Shown here piece by piece: positions 46,959 to 56,766 of a stretch of 64,000 nucleotides of DNA. The DNA is from Thomasclavelia spiroformis (lineage in GTDB: Bacteria > Bacillota_I > Bacilli_A > Erysipelotrichales > Coprobacillaceae), in contig JACJKV010000007.1 of the NCBI GenBank assembly GCA_016901755.1, positions 1-64,000 on the forward strand, written 5' to 3'. The position numbers and the translations under genes are program-made. Each line of letters begins with the position of its first letter. The stretch's first letter is position 1. The notes below the pieces were generated by a model. That model made no database searches. It was not told the DNA's origin and was given only the letters and a program-made list of their open reading frames with translations.

Positions 46959-46989
46959 ACTTATTTCTGAAGAAATAAGCCTTTTTTTT
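46959..46989 (+). terminator. Terminator of the flavin-reductase-like gene
   Basis: CTTATTTC, short loop, GAAATAAG, then a run of eight T. Confidence 0.85.
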
Positions 46990-47007
46990 AAAAAAAAGAG
47001 ATATGAT

Positions 47008-47035
47008 TTGAAAAGTTTTTTGAATATGGTATAAT
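47008..47035 (+). promoter_or_regulatory. Promoter of the helicase-nfo operon
   Basis: -35 TTGAAA, 16-bp spacer, -10 TATAAT preceded by TGG. Confidence 0.75.
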
Positions 47036-47067
47036 AACGTGACTAAAAGAGAAAAAAGGAGGATTTT

Positions 47068-48447
47068 ATGGGAACTTTTCAAGACTTCCAGCTGCAGGAT
47101 TTCTGTCAGCAGGTTATTTCCAAGCTTGGTTTTCGCAAACCAACTCCAATACAAGAAAAAGTCATTCCTCTTGTATTAAAAAATAAAGATGTAATCGGTA
47201 TTTCACAGACCGGGACAGGAAAAAGTCATGCCTTTTTATTACCGATTATCAATAGAATAGATACCAGTAAAGACTGTGTTCAGGCAGTCATCACGGCGCC
47301 GACAAGAGAACTGGCCAGTCAGCTTTATAACAATGCGCGTGTATTTTGTGAATTTTTACCTGAATTAAGAGTATCACTGATCATAGGGGGGAGCGATCGT
47401 CAAAGAGCGGTCAATAAATTAACGGTCCAGCCTCATCTGGTCATTGGAACTCCTGGACGTATCAAAGATCTTTCTTTAGAAGCACAGGCTTTAAAAATTA
47501 CTACAGCAAAAACCTTTGTTGTTGATGAAGCCGATATGACCATGGAATTTGGTTATCTGGAAGATATCGATGCAGTAGCGGGAAAAATGGCGGATGATCT
47601 GCAGATGCTGGTTTTTTCAGCAACGATCGATCAGAATTTAAGACCATTTTTAAAAAAATATATGAAACAGCCGGTTACGGTTGAAATTGATGGTGAGATG
47701 GCAACTACTGCCAATGTAGAACATATATTATTAGCGACCAGACATCAGGACAGATATAAAGTTTTAAAACAGATCATGGCTATTATTGATCCTTATATCT
47801 GTATCATTTTCGCAAATAAAAGAACTGAAGTCGCTGCCTTGACCCGTCAGTTAAGAGAAGATGGATATAAAATAGGTGAAATTCATGGTGACCTGGAACC
47901 ACGTGAACGCAGAAAAATGATGCGACAGATCAACAATAATGAATATCAGTATATCGTGGCTACTGATATCGCTGCTCGTGGTATTGATATCGATGGTGTT
48001 TCACATGTCATCAATATGGAATTTCCTGCTGAACCTGATTTCTATATTCATCGTGCCGGTCGTTCAGGACGTGGAAACTATACAGGAGTATGTTACAGCA
48101 TGTATGACAGCAATGACGAAAAAAGTATTGCTACACTGGAGCGAAAAGGTATAGAATTCAAAAACATGCAAATTAAAAATGGTGTTTTTGTTGATATGGG
48201 ACAAAGAGAAAAGCGTAAAAAAAGAATCAGACAGCAAACTGAACTGGAAAGACAGGTTCAGATGATCATCAGAAAACCTAAAAAGGTCAAACCTGGCTAT
48301 AAGAAAAAACGTAAATATAAAGTAGAACAGGTCATCAGAAAACAGAAAAGAGCTATGATTCGAGAAGATATCAAACGTCAGAAAAAAGAACGTGCGCGCC
48401 AGGCACAGATTGCTAAAAGGATGGAAGAAAATAATGATAATTGGTAG
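47068..48447 (+). CDS. DEAD-box RNA helicase (CshB-like)
   Basis: 459 aa. Q motif [10 protein letters not shown], motif I SQTGTGKS, Ia [37 protein letters not shown]. The last 90 residues are strongly basic ([14 protein letters not shown]), likely for RNA binding. In B. subtilis cshB (yqfR) lies directly upstream of nfo (yqfS), as here. It probably acts in cold-adapted RNA remodelling or ribosome assembly. Confidence 0.92.
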   Translation: MGTFQDFQLQDFCQQVISKLGFRKPTPIQEKVIPLVLKNKDVIGISQTGTGKSHAFLLPIINRIDTSKDCVQAVITAPTRELASQLYNNARVFCEFLPELRVSLIIGGSDRQRAVNKLTVQPHLVIGTPGRIKDLSLEAQALKITTAKTFVVDEADMTMEFGYLEDIDAVAGKMADDLQMLVFSATIDQNLRPFLKKYMKQPVTVEIDGEMATTANVEHILLATRHQDRYKVLKQIMAIIDPYICIIFANKRTEVAALTRQLREDGYKIGEIHGDLEPRERRKMMRQINNNEYQYIVATDIAARGIDIDGVSHVINMEFPAEPDFYIHRAGRSGRGNYTGVCYSMYDSNDEKSIATLERKGIEFKNMQIKNGVFVDMGQREKRKKRIRQQTELERQVQMIIRKPKKVKPGYKKKRKYKVEQVIRKQKRAMIREDIKRQKKERARQAQIAKRMEENNDNW

Positions 48448-49294
48448 TCATGTTTCAATGTCAGGAAAAGACATGTTATTAGGTTCGGTCAAAGAAGCTT
48501 TGTCTTATGGTGCCAATACATTTATGTTCTATACCGGTGCACCACAGAATACCAGAAGAAAAGCCATAGAAGAAATGAAGGTAGAAGAAGCTAAAGCTTT
48601 AATGGCAGCGAACAATATTGATTTAAAAAATGTTGTCGTACATGCGCCCTATATTATTAATCTGGCAAATACAGTTAAACTGGAAACTTTTGAACTGGCT
48701 GTGGATTTCTTAAGACAGGAACTGGAAAGATGTGCTAAAATTGGGACTTCAATTTTAGTGCTGCATCCAGGAAGCCATGTCAAAGCGGGTGAAGAAGCTG
48801 GACTGGCACAGATCATCAAAGGACTGAATGAAGCTTTGCAGGATACGCCATATCAGGGGAAAATTGCTTTAGAGACCATGGCTGGTAAAGGCAGTGAACT
48901 GGGTACGACTTTCCAGCAGATACGTTATCTGATGGATCATTGTCAGTATCCAGAAAAATTAGGAGTTTGTCTAGATACCTGTCATATTCATGATGCTGGT
49001 TATGATCTCAGTGATTTTGATGCAATTCTGGATGAATTTGACCGTGTCATTGGTTTACAGCATTTGCTGGTGATTCATTTGAATGATTCTAAGAATGTTA
49101 AAGGAGCGCATAAAGACCGTCATGCTAATCTTGGACATGGGGAAATTGGATTTGATATTTTAAATGGTATTGCTCATCATCCAAGAATAAAAGATGTTCC
49201 TAAAATTTTAGAAACACCTTTTATCAATGGTAAAGCTCCTTATAAAGAAGAAATAGAAATGCTTAAAAATCAGACATTTAAAAATATCGAATGA
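48434..49294 (+). CDS. nfo: Endonuclease IV (AP endonuclease)
   Basis: 286 aa from ATG 48434 (AAGGATGG upstream, inside the helicase gene). Zinc-ligand motifs [55 protein letters not shown] and [11 protein letters not shown]. It cuts abasic sites in base-excision repair. It overlaps the helicase gene by 14 nt. Confidence 0.96.
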   Translation: MIIGSHVSMSGKDMLLGSVKEALSYGANTFMFYTGAPQNTRRKAIEEMKVEEAKALMAANNIDLKNVVVHAPYIINLANTVKLETFELAVDFLRQELERCAKIGTSILVLHPGSHVKAGEEAGLAQIIKGLNEALQDTPYQGKIALETMAGKGSELGTTFQQIRYLMDHCQYPEKLGVCLDTCHIHDAGYDLSDFDAILDEFDRVIGLQHLLVIHLNDSKNVKGAHKDRHANLGHGEIGFDILNGIAHHPRIKDVPKILETPFINGKAPYKEEIEMLKNQTFKNIE

Positions 49295-49524
49295 TAATCT
49301 TTAAATAAATTTTTTAATTTTAAACTAGTCGAAAGACTGGTTTTTTCTTTAACTGAATGAAGTAATACGGGCAGATAATGTTCATTAGTTAAAACAAATC
49401 TGTTATTGGCGATCAGATGATAAATGATTCTAAGATCATCATCATCGATCTCCAGTGATCGGATCTGATGTTTTCTGCGAAATTCCTCAAATGTGATAAA
49501 ATGATTGATCAATAAGTCTTCCAT
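49270..49524 (-). CDS. DUF2624/YqfT-like small protein
   Basis: 84 aa with a strong ribosome site (AGGAGG) on the minus strand. The helical pattern ([18 protein letters not shown] ... [21 protein letters not shown] ... LKNLFKDY) resembles YqfT, the DUF2624 protein encoded after nfo in Bacillus, though here it is on the opposite strand. It overlaps the nfo 3' end by 25 nt. Family assignment is by eye and position. Confidence 0.6.
   Translation of the reverse strand: MEDLLINHFITFEEFRRKHQIRSLEIDDDDLRIIYHLIANNRFVLTNEHYLPVLLHSVKEKTSLSTSLKLKNLFKDYHSIFLNV
49322..49347 (+). terminator. nfo terminator inside the antisense gene
   Basis: AAACTAGTC, GAAA, GACTGGTTT then TTTTC. It ends nfo transcription but lies within the C-terminal codons of the convergent small gene. 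Confidence 0.75.
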
Positions 49525-49564
49525 ATATATGTCCTCCTATACATATATATGAAAAAAAGATGGT

Positions 49565-50620
49565 TTAATTCACCATCTTTAATATTTCTTCTTTCAGAGT
49601 TTTTACCATATCTTCCTGTTTGACCTTACAGATGATCTTTCCTTTTTTAAACAGTAATCCTTCTTTGACACCACCAGCAATACCGATATCTGCATTACGG
49701 GCTTCACCAGGACCGTTTACCGCACAGCCCATGATTGCTACCGTGATGTCACTTTGAATATTATTAAGGAAATCTTCGATTTCTTTAGCTACTGGAATAA
49801 GATCATATTGGATTCTTCCACAGGTTGGACAAGAAACCAGAGTGGGAACGTGTGTAATCAGATCAAGTTCTTTTAACAGCGTTTTGGCTACTTTGATTTC
49901 TTCAACGGGATTATCGCTTAAAGAAACTCTGATCGTATTACCGATACCATTGTATAACAGCGTTCCAATTCCTAAAGCTGATTTGACCGTTCCGCCAAGC
50001 TTGGTTCCAGCTTCAGTGACACCTAAGTGTAAAGGACAGTCAAATGTTTCACTGGCCAGAGTATAGGCTTCAATTGTCAGCATGGTATTAGAAGATTTCA
50101 AAGAGATACAGTAATCATGAAAATCTAATGATTCTAAAATATCGATATGTTTTTGTGCACTTTCGATCATTCCCTGAGCGGTTGGCTTGCCATATTTTTC
50201 TAGAATGTCTTTTTCTAAAGAACCACTATTAACACCGATACGAATGGGAATATGTTTTTCTTTGCAGGCTTTAACTACAGCTTTGGTTTTTTCGATATCA
50301 CCTATATTTCCAGGATTAATTCTGATTTTATCAATTCCTGATTCAATGGCAATCAAAGCCAGTTTATAGTCAAAATGGATATCAGCTACCAAAGGAACAT
50401 GAACCTGTTTTTTGATTTCCTGAATCGCATAGGCATCTTCTTTGTCAAAGACAGCCATTCTTACGATCTGACATCCCGCCTGTTCCAGTTCGTGGATCTG
50501 TCTGATAGTAGCTTTGATATCTTTTGTTTTGGTATTTGTCATTGACTGAATGATGACATCATTGTTTCCGCCTAAAGTCAGATTACCTACTTTGAATGAT
50601 CTTGTTTCATTTCTCTTCAT
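49565..50620 (-). CDS. ispG: 4-Hydroxy-3-methylbut-2-en-1-yl diphosphate synthase IspG
   Basis: 351 aa from the ATG at 50620 (TAGGTGA upstream; the in-frame ATG at 50629 overlaps the site). TIM barrel start [20 protein letters not shown], iron-sulfur cysteines in SCPTCGR and [17 protein letters not shown]. Penultimate MEP-pathway step; with ispH it supplies isoprenoid precursors. Confidence 0.96.
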   Translation of the reverse strand: MKRNETRSFKVGNLTLGGNNDVIIQSMTNTKTKDIKATIRQIHELEQAGCQIVRMAVFDKEDAYAIQEIKKQVHVPLVADIHFDYKLALIAIESGIDKIRINPGNIGDIEKTKAVVKACKEKHIPIRIGVNSGSLEKDILEKYGKPTAQGMIESAQKHIDILESLDFHDYCISLKSSNTMLTIEAYTLASETFDCPLHLGVTEAGTKLGGTVKSALGIGTLLYNGIGNTIRVSLSDNPVEEIKVAKTLLKELDLITHVPTLVSCPTCGRIQYDLIPVAKEIEDFLNNIQSDITVAIMGCAVNGPGEARNADIGIAGGVKEGLLFKKGKIICKVKQEDMVKTLKEEILKMVN

Positions 50621-50646
50621 ATTTATCACCTAATTCTATTATAAAA

Positions 50647-52416
50647 TTATTTAGACAGGTTTTCAAACTCATTTAATAATTCTTCAAAATATTTGAATGC
50701 ATCATCATATATTGCATCATCAAGGGGATCGACACCAGCGTGTTTCAGCAGATCAACAGGTGATTCTTTGCCACCGGATTTTAAGAAATTCAGATATTTT
50801 TCGGTTTGCTGGTGATCGTTAGCCAGAATGCGTTTAACGATGGCTAGGGCAACGGTCATTCCTAAAGTATATTTATAAACATAATAATCATAGTAGAAAT
50901 GAGGAACATAGTAACATGACCAGCCAACAAGTTCATCAAGTTTGACATCATCTCCAAAATATTCCTGATTTAACTTGGCATAGAGATCAGTAATAGTTTG
51001 TGATGACATTGGTTCATTGTTTTGTGCCATCATGTGCAGTTTATGTTCAAAATCAGCAAACATTGGCTGTCTGAAGATCAGTCCTACACAGTTTTCCAGC
51101 TGTTCATATATAAAATATCTTTTCTCTTCATTTGTTTGGGCGTGATCAATCATATAGTTGATCAGTAAAGTTTCATTGACCGTTGAAGCGACTTCAGCGA
51201 CAAAAATTCGATAATTACTGTTGACAAAAGACTGATTGGCTGATGACAGATAAGTATGAACACTATGTCCTAATTCATGAATCAGTGTTGACAGTGAATC
51301 ATAGTCACCAATAAAATTCATCAGAATATAAGGCTGAGTCAGATAACTGCCACTGCTGTAGGCACCACCGCGTTTATGATCGGTTGGATAATAATCGATC
51401 CATCGTTTTTCACGAGCCTGACTGATAATGTTAAGATATTCTTCACCAAAAGGCGCTAATGCCTGATTAATGATGTCAAAACATTCATCAATCGTATATT
51501 TTCTGGAAATGCTTTTAACCAAAGGAATATTAAGATCATAATTGTAAAAATCATCAATTTTCAGTAATTCTTTCTTTAAACGATTATAACGGTGAAATAA
51601 ATAACGATACTGATGATTAGCTTTTTCCAGAATTTTGAAAAACAGTGAACTTGGAACATCATCATTAAATACACTGGCTTCTAATGGGGTTTCAAAATGT
51701 CTGATATCGCTGTAAAAAGCATCTTTTTTCATAACGCCTGATAATGTTAAGGCAAAAGTATTTTCAAATTTTTTGTATTCTTTAAAGAATTTATGGTAGG
51801 CATCTTTTCTGACATTAACATCTTTATTTTTCAGAAACTGACTTAATGTTGCCTGATTTAAAGTCTTTTTCTTTCCGTTGACTTCAACATCTTCAAAATC
51901 AAGACGTAAAGAATCAAAAACCTGTTCTGAAGTATCAGCAATATTATCCATTTTAGCAACCAGCATTTCCTGCTGATCATCTAACAGATGAGGTTTATAA
52001 GATAGAATATTACTGATTGAATAACGGTAATCTTTTAATCTTTCATCTTCCAGATAAGTTTTAATGATCTGGTCATGCTTACATATTTCATTATCAACAT
52101 ATACCAGTTTGACACTGGCTTGCTGCAGCAATGTCATGACTGTTGCCAGCATTTTCTGATATTCCTGGTTTTCTGGTTCAACATCACAGTTTAGATGAGC
52201 AAAGCAGTAAGCTTTATTGACCAGCATTGACATTTCATCTCTTTTTGTTAGAAAACTGATAAAGTTTTCTATATCCAGAGTCAGTTTGCCTTCAAATTGA
52301 CTGAGCTCTTCCAGCAAAGATGTACAGGTTTTGATATCATCATAAAATTCCTGATCGTTTTTGTATATGCTGGTGAGATCCCATTTATATTTTTCTTCAA
52401 TATCTGTTCTTTTCAT
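50647..52416 (-). CDS. pepF: Oligoendopeptidase F
   Basis: 589 aa M3B metallopeptidase. Zinc motif LIHELGHSVHTYLS (HExxH as HELGH) near residue 375, with a downstream Glu in EVASTVNE. Cytoplasmic, cleaving short peptides. Ribosome site AAGGAG. Confidence 0.95.
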   Translation of the reverse strand: MKRTDIEEKYKWDLTSIYKNDQEFYDDIKTCTSLLEELSQFEGKLTLDIENFISFLTKRDEMSMLVNKAYCFAHLNCDVEPENQEYQKMLATVMTLLQQASVKLVYVDNEICKHDQIIKTYLEDERLKDYRYSISNILSYKPHLLDDQQEMLVAKMDNIADTSEQVFDSLRLDFEDVEVNGKKKTLNQATLSQFLKNKDVNVRKDAYHKFFKEYKKFENTFALTLSGVMKKDAFYSDIRHFETPLEASVFNDDVPSSLFFKILEKANHQYRYLFHRYNRLKKELLKIDDFYNYDLNIPLVKSISRKYTIDECFDIINQALAPFGEEYLNIISQAREKRWIDYYPTDHKRGGAYSSGSYLTQPYILMNFIGDYDSLSTLIHELGHSVHTYLSSANQSFVNSNYRIFVAEVASTVNETLLINYMIDHAQTNEEKRYFIYEQLENCVGLIFRQPMFADFEHKLHMMAQNNEPMSSQTITDLYAKLNQEYFGDDVKLDELVGWSCYYVPHFYYDYYVYKYTLGMTVALAIVKRILANDHQQTEKYLNFLKSGGKESPVDLLKHAGVDPLDDAIYDDAFKYFEELLNEFENLSK

Positions 52417-52433
52417 ACAATTTTCTCCTTAAA

Positions 52434-52462
52434 TAAAAAAACTCCATCGACTAGATAGAGTT
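52434..52462 (-). terminator. Terminator of rpsT
   Basis: On the minus strand AACTCTATC, TAGTC, GATGGAGTT is followed by a T run. It overlaps the last codons of rpsT. Confidence 0.85.
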
Positions 52463-52711
52463 TACTAATTTAGCTAATCTAGATTTTTGTCTGTTAGCAT
52501 AATTCTTATGATGAATACCTTTGCTTACAGAAGCATCTAATTTACTAGCAGCTTTATTATATGCTGCAACAGCAGCTTCCTTATTTCCAGCTTCAACTTC
52601 AGCTAAAACGTGTTTGATTGCAGTTTTTAATGCTGATTTACAAGAAGCATTTTTTGCTCTTTTTTTGTTATCGTTTTTATAACGTTTAATTTGTTGTTTC
52701 ATATTTGCCAT
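52451..52711 (-). CDS. rpsT: 30S ribosomal protein S20
   Basis: 86 aa, highly basic. Starts MANMKQQIKRYKNDNKKRAKN and ends with the typical GIHHKNYANRQKSRLAKL of S20. Monocistronic with its own promoter and terminator. Confidence 0.97.
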   Translation of the reverse strand: MANMKQQIKRYKNDNKKRAKNASCKSALKTAIKHVLAEVEAGNKEAAVAAYNKAASKLDASVSKGIHHKNYANRQKSRLAKLVNSI

Positions 52712-52744
52712 GATCTTTCACCTCACTTTACAATTTGCTTTTAT

Positions 52745-52773
52745 ATTATATATAAAAATGCACATAATTGCAA
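52745..52773 (-). promoter_or_regulatory. rpsT promoter
   Basis: On the minus strand -35 TTGCAA, 17-bp spacer, -10 TATAAT. Confidence 0.7.
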
Positions 52774-52870
52774 TATTTTTTTCAATAACATCAAAATAAT
52801 ATTGTTTTTATTTAAAAAAATTACGATGATTAATCTGATGAAAACTGGGAATGATTATATTGGTGATATT

Positions 52871-53821
52871 ATGGATGAAAAAGATATGCACAGTGATCTG
52901 GCTAATGAAACAGTAACTCAGTTACAGGAGGGCAGACATTATCATAAAAGTATCGAATCTTATGATGAATTAACCGTCGAACATTATCAGATTCTTACCA
53001 GTCATCAGCATATTCATAAAGGACAGTATTATGAGTTTTTCTTTAAAGACTGTCACCAGCAAAATATTGCAGAAAAAATCAGCGAAAAACTGCAGCTGCT
53101 GATCGATGATATAGAATATCCAACGATTCTGGTCGTAGGACTGGGCAACAGCTATCTTACCAGCGATGCTATTGGACCGAGAAGTCTAAGAGATATTCGT
53201 GTGACGCATTACCTTGATGACTGTATCAAACTGGAAAATCATTACTATGATATCCTGGCCATTACACCAGGAGTCATGTATCAGACAGGAATGGAGACGG
53301 TTGATATTATCAAAGCGCTGGTAGATGAATATGACATAGATATCGTGATTGCTATTGATGCTCTATGTGCCAGCGATTATCAGAAACTTGGACATGTCAT
53401 TCAGATCAATGATGTTGGGATCCATCCTGGAAGTGGGATCGGCAATCATCGTAAAGCGATTCATTATGATACTTTAGGCTGCAAGGTCATTGCTATTGGG
53501 GTTCCCACAGTTATTTATGCTTCGTCCGTGATCAGGGAAACTTTCCAGCTGATCAAAGCTTATTTTGGTGATTCTCTACAGCCATCCAGTAAGCTCAAGA
53601 TTGGGAAAAGAAGCTATCAGGGGCGTCTTTCTAAGCAGCAGGAACAGTCATTATTAGGCTATATTGGTTCGCTTAGTGATGAAGATCTACAGTTACTTTT
53701 ATTTGAAATACTGGATCCAGTTGATAAAAACTATGTCATGTCTGATAAGCAGATCGATGAGCAGGTCGAAATGTTAAGTAAGATCATAGCACATTCTTTA
53801 AATGAATTAAGGTATAAATAG
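52871..53821 (+). CDS. gpr: Germination protease Gpr
   Basis: 316 aa from ATG 52871 (GGTGAT upstream); in-frame ATGs at 52838 and 52826 would add 11 or 15 residues and cannot be excluded. Family signatures: HSDLANETV near the N-terminus (RTDLAVET in Bacillus), VVGLGNSYLTSDAIGPR, PGVMYQTGMETVDIIKA, IAIDALCASD and GIHPGSGIGNHRKAI, ending AIGVPTVIYA. It degrades small acid-soluble spore proteins on germination. Adjacent to spoIIP, as in B. subtilis. Confidence 0.94.
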   Translation: MDEKDMHSDLANETVTQLQEGRHYHKSIESYDELTVEHYQILTSHQHIHKGQYYEFFFKDCHQQNIAEKISEKLQLLIDDIEYPTILVVGLGNSYLTSDAIGPRSLRDIRVTHYLDDCIKLENHYYDILAITPGVMYQTGMETVDIIKALVDEYDIDIVIAIDALCASDYQKLGHVIQINDVGIHPGSGIGNHRKAIHYDTLGCKVIAIGVPTVIYASSVIRETFQLIKAYFGDSLQPSSKLKIGKRSYQGRLSKQQEQSLLGYIGSLSDEDLQLLLFEILDPVDKNYVMSDKQIDEQVEMLSKIIAHSLNELRYK

Positions 53822-53825
53822 GATC

Positions 53826-53866
53826 TGACGCTCATACCTTTTAATAAGGTGATATGATGAGCGTCA
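53826..53866 (+). promoter_or_regulatory. Hairpin hiding the spoIIP ribosome site and start
   Basis: TGACGCTCAT (53826-53835) pairs perfectly with ATGAGCGTCA (53857-53866), and ACCTT (53836-53840) pairs with AAGGT (53846-53850) within it. The Shine-Dalgarno AAGGTGAT and the start codons at 53854/53857 are in the structure. It begins 5 bp after the gpr stop. There is no T run, so it is not a standard terminator. Confidence 0.65.
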
Positions 53867-54582
53867 AAGTTTCGGTTCAAATCATCATGAAAGTCATTTT
53901 GATCATGGTGTTAATATGTTATTTGCCACAGTATACATTGCAGACAGCCAAAGTGTATAAAGCTAGTGAAGATGTCCAGACCCAAAAACCGGCGGTTGCC
54001 GCCAGTGTCCCGGTTTCTAACAAACGAGTGCATATTTACAATACCCATCAAAGCGAAGAGTATAATGGGTTTAATGTTAGAGATGGGGCCAGATATTTGA
54101 AAGAGTGTCTTACAGAAATTGGATATTATTGTGATGTTGAGGAAAATGATTTTGAAAACTATAAAAGTATTCATCAGATTGCCTATAATAAATCTTACAC
54201 TGTTTCTAAAATGTATCTGCAGCAGGCAGTTGCTCAAAACGGGAATTATGATCTGATCATTGATTTTCATCGCGACAGTGTTGATCGCCAGTATTCCACT
54301 GTTACTGTGAATAATAAATCTTATGCCAAGATCATGTTTGTTGTAGGAAAGAGCAGTGGTAAATTTGAAAGTGTCAATAGTTTATGTGAAACACTTTCAG
54401 CTAAAGCCAATGAATATGTAGAAGGGATCACCAGAGGTGTCATGGTTAAAAGCAGTCATTATAATCAGGGGGATTATGAGCATACGATTCTGATTGAATT
54501 TGGCGGACAGAGCAATACTAAAGAAGAAGTACAGAATACTATTGATATCATGGCGCTGGTGATAAGGGATTATTTACAATGA
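53854..54582 (+). CDS. spoIIP: Stage II sporulation protein P (peptidoglycan amidase/endopeptidase)
   Basis: 242 aa, shorter than the B. subtilis form (about 400) because the N-terminal extracytoplasmic part is reduced. An N-terminal TM/signal anchor (about 10-30) is followed by the SpoIIP catalytic domain: HIYNTHQSEEYNG, IDFHRDSVDRQ and ILIEFGGQSNTKEE, which carry the zinc ligands His, His and Glu. It degrades septal peptidoglycan during engulfment with SpoIID/SpoIIM. Overlaps the next gene by 4 nt. Confidence 0.93.
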   Translation: MMSVKVSVQIIMKVILIMVLICYLPQYTLQTAKVYKASEDVQTQKPAVAASVPVSNKRVHIYNTHQSEEYNGFNVRDGARYLKECLTEIGYYCDVEENDFENYKSIHQIAYNKSYTVSKMYLQQAVAQNGNYDLIIDFHRDSVDRQYSTVTVNNKSYAKIMFVVGKSSGKFESVNSLCETLSAKANEYVEGITRGVMVKSSHYNQGDYEHTILIEFGGQSNTKEEVQNTIDIMALVIRDYLQ

Positions 54583-54863
54583 AAGATATACTGATAGATT
54601 TTTGTCTGGTAGGACTGCTGCTGTTTTTTTTAAATGGCATGCTTAATAATGATTATATTGAAAATACATTGATGGAAAAAGAAATACAGGCTTTTGAAGA
54701 AGATATCGATAATCAGAAAGTCATTCAATATGATCAGGGGATTTATGATAATGGAGAAGATAATGGCATATCAAAATGTTTGAAAATTGTCAGTGATTGG
54801 TGTATAAATTTTATAAAGGTAATTATGTTGATTATCTCTAATTTTATTAGTAAACTGTTATAG
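54579..54863 (+). CDS. Small membrane protein of unknown function, coupled to spoIIP
   Basis: 94 aa with one TM at each end (LIDFCLVGLLLFFLNGML, residues 5-22, and FIKVIMLIISNFISKLL at the C-terminus) and an acidic middle (EKEIQAFEEDIDN). Its ATG overlaps the spoIIP stop (ATGA). I recognise no family. The tight coupling suggests a sporulation role, but this is inference. Confidence 0.75.
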   Translation: MKDILIDFCLVGLLLFFLNGMLNNDYIENTLMEKEIQAFEEDIDNQKVIQYDQGIYDNGEDNGISKCLKIVSDWCINFIKVIMLIISNFISKLL

Positions 54864-54877
54864 AGGGAAGTGATGAA

Positions 54878-55831
54878 ATGAAAGATTTAAAAATTGTATT
54901 TATGGGAACGGCAACTTTTTCACAGGCGGTTTTAGAGAGACTGATTGCTGAAAATTATCCTGTAGCGATGGTCGTAACACAGCCAGATCGAATGGTAGGC
55001 AGAAAAAAACAGATCAAGATGCCTGAAGTCAAGGAAGTTGCTTTACAGCATCATATTCCAGTATTTCAGCCAGAAAAGATCAGGACTGACTATCAGCCAA
55101 TTATCGATCTTCAGCCCGATCTGATCATCACGGCAGCTTATGGACAGCTTGTACCACAGGCTATACTTGATGCTCCACGTTTAGGATGTATTAATGTGCA
55201 TGCTTCACTGCTGCCAAAATATCGTGGGGGAGCGCCTGTTCATTATGCGATATTAAATGGTGATGATAAAACGGGAGTGACCATTATGTATATGGTCAAA
55301 AAAATGGATGCCGGCAATATTATTTATCAGCAGGAAACACCTATAGCTCTTGATGAAACGGTAGGAGAGCTTTATGATCGTCTGTCTGTTATCGGGGCTC
55401 AGGCACTGATCGAGGCATTACCTGCTATTATTGCTAAAACCAATGCTTCTGTGCCTCAGGATGAAAGTCTGGTCAGCTATGCACCGGTTATTACTCGAGA
55501 ACAGGAAAAAATTGATTTTAACAGACCAGCTTTGGAAGTGCATAATCATATTAGAGGTTTAAATCCATGGCCTGGTGCGTATACGACATATCAGGGTAAA
55601 ACAGTGAAGATCTTTAATGGTTTTGTACATAACTGTGAAAATGCCCAAACCCATCATCGTCATCAGCTGCCAGGAACTATTGTTAAGATCTTTAAAGATG
55701 CCATTGGGGTCAAAGTTGAAGATGGAGTTTATATTATTACTGAATTTCAGCTGGAAGGCAAACGTCGTATGCTGGTCAAAGACTATTTAAATGGTCATAA
55801 TATTTTTGCAGTTGATACACAGTTTGAATAA
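54878..55831 (+). CDS. fmt: Methionyl-tRNA formyltransferase
   Basis: 317 aa. IVFMGTATFSQAVLERL at the start, folate/catalytic site NVHASLLPKYRGGAPVHYAI and a C-terminal beta-barrel domain (about 205-310). Formylates initiator Met-tRNA. No def gene is next to it. Confidence 0.96.
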   Translation: MKDLKIVFMGTATFSQAVLERLIAENYPVAMVVTQPDRMVGRKKQIKMPEVKEVALQHHIPVFQPEKIRTDYQPIIDLQPDLIITAAYGQLVPQAILDAPRLGCINVHASLLPKYRGGAPVHYAILNGDDKTGVTIMYMVKKMDAGNIIYQQETPIALDETVGELYDRLSVIGAQALIEALPAIIAKTNASVPQDESLVSYAPVITREQEKIDFNRPALEVHNHIRGLNPWPGAYTTYQGKTVKIFNGFVHNCENAQTHHRHQLPGTIVKIFKDAIGVKVEDGVYIITEFQLEGKRRMLVKDYLNGHNIFAVDTQFE

Positions 55832-55839
55832 GGATCATG

Positions 55840-55869
55840 AACATATCTCTTGACAGGGATATGTTTTTT
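55840..55869 (+). terminator. Terminator of fmt
   Basis: AACATATC, loop, GATATGTT and T5. Confidence 0.8.
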
Positions 55870-55912
55870 GCGCTGTTTATTGTATAATGATGAAAAATAA
55901 AAGAGGTGTCTT

Positions 55913-56245
55913 ATGAAAAAAATAACTGCTTTAACAATATATACATTAGTGATCATAGGTGGTTCCTTTCTTTTCCAGAATACGACATGGATCGAAAATG
56001 CTTTATATTTGGGAACGATTATTCTGGCAGTAGGAATTATTGCAATTTTAAATCCTGGACTGAAAAACACAAAAAATCGACGTTTTGTAGAACAGAAAAT
56101 GAACAGCGAACAGATTCAGCGAGAACTGGAAGATCAGCTGGCTGCAAATAAAAGTGAAATAGAGCGTATTTCATTATGTTCTATTATGATGTATCTTTAT
56201 CTGCTGGTGCCATTTTTTATTGCTATGGGACTGTTTGTGAGGTAA
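55913..56245 (+). CDS. Small membrane protein of unknown function
   Basis: 110 aa behind AGAGGTG. Three hydrophobic segments (about 5-20, 30-47, 90-108) with a charged, coiled segment (55-85: NSEQIQRELEDQLAANKSEIER) between. No family recognised. First of four close genes leading to a LytTR regulator. Confidence 0.75.
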   Translation: MKKITALTIYTLVIIGGSFLFQNTTWIENALYLGTIILAVGIIAILNPGLKNTKNRRFVEQKMNSEQIQRELEDQLAANKSEIERISLCSIMMYLYLLVPFFIAMGLFVR

Positions 56246-56247
56246 AT

Positions 56248-56766
56248 ATGAAGACTTTATATCTGATTGGCGGTACGATGGGAGTTGGCAAGACAACAAC
56301 TTCTCAGCAGTTAAAAAAAGCTTTAGAGCATAGTGTTTTTTTAGACGGAGACTGGTGCTGGGATGCACATCCCTTTGTCGTTACACCTGAGACGAAACAA
56401 ATGGTTGAAGATAATATCGTTTATCTGCTGAATAATTTTATTCACTGCAGTGCATATCAGCATATTATTTTCTGCTGGGTGATGCACCAGCAAAAGATCA
56501 TTGATGATTTACTGTCACGTTTGGATCTTCATGATGTGCGACTGGTCAATATTTCTTTGATCTGCCGTCAGGAAGCACTGGTTGAAAGATTATCTCATGA
56601 TGTTGCACTGGGCAAAAGAAGTGAGGACGTCATTTTCAGGAGTGTTGAACGTTTGCCTTTATATCATGATCTGCAGACGATAAAAATAGATGTCAGTGAC
56701 ATCACCAGTCAAGAAGCTGCGATGGCAATCATCAGTTATGTGCCGGAAAAAAGCGAGAAGTCATGA
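56248..56766 (+). CDS. P-loop kinase-like protein
   Basis: 172 aa from ATG 56248 behind GTGAGGT; a longer frame overlaps the previous gene and is rejected. Walker A GGTMGVGKTTTS near the N-terminus, then FLDGDWCWD, the phosphate-acceptor-site pattern of gluconate/nucleoside/chloramphenicol kinase-like P-loop proteins. Substrate unknown. Overlaps the next gene by 4 nt. Confidence 0.8.
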   Translation: MKTLYLIGGTMGVGKTTTSQQLKKALEHSVFLDGDWCWDAHPFVVTPETKQMVEDNIVYLLNNFIHCSAYQHIIFCWVMHQQKIIDDLLSRLDLHDVRLVNISLICRQEALVERLSHDVALGKRSEDVIFRSVERLPLYHDLQTIKIDVSDITSQEAAMAIISYVPEKSEKS

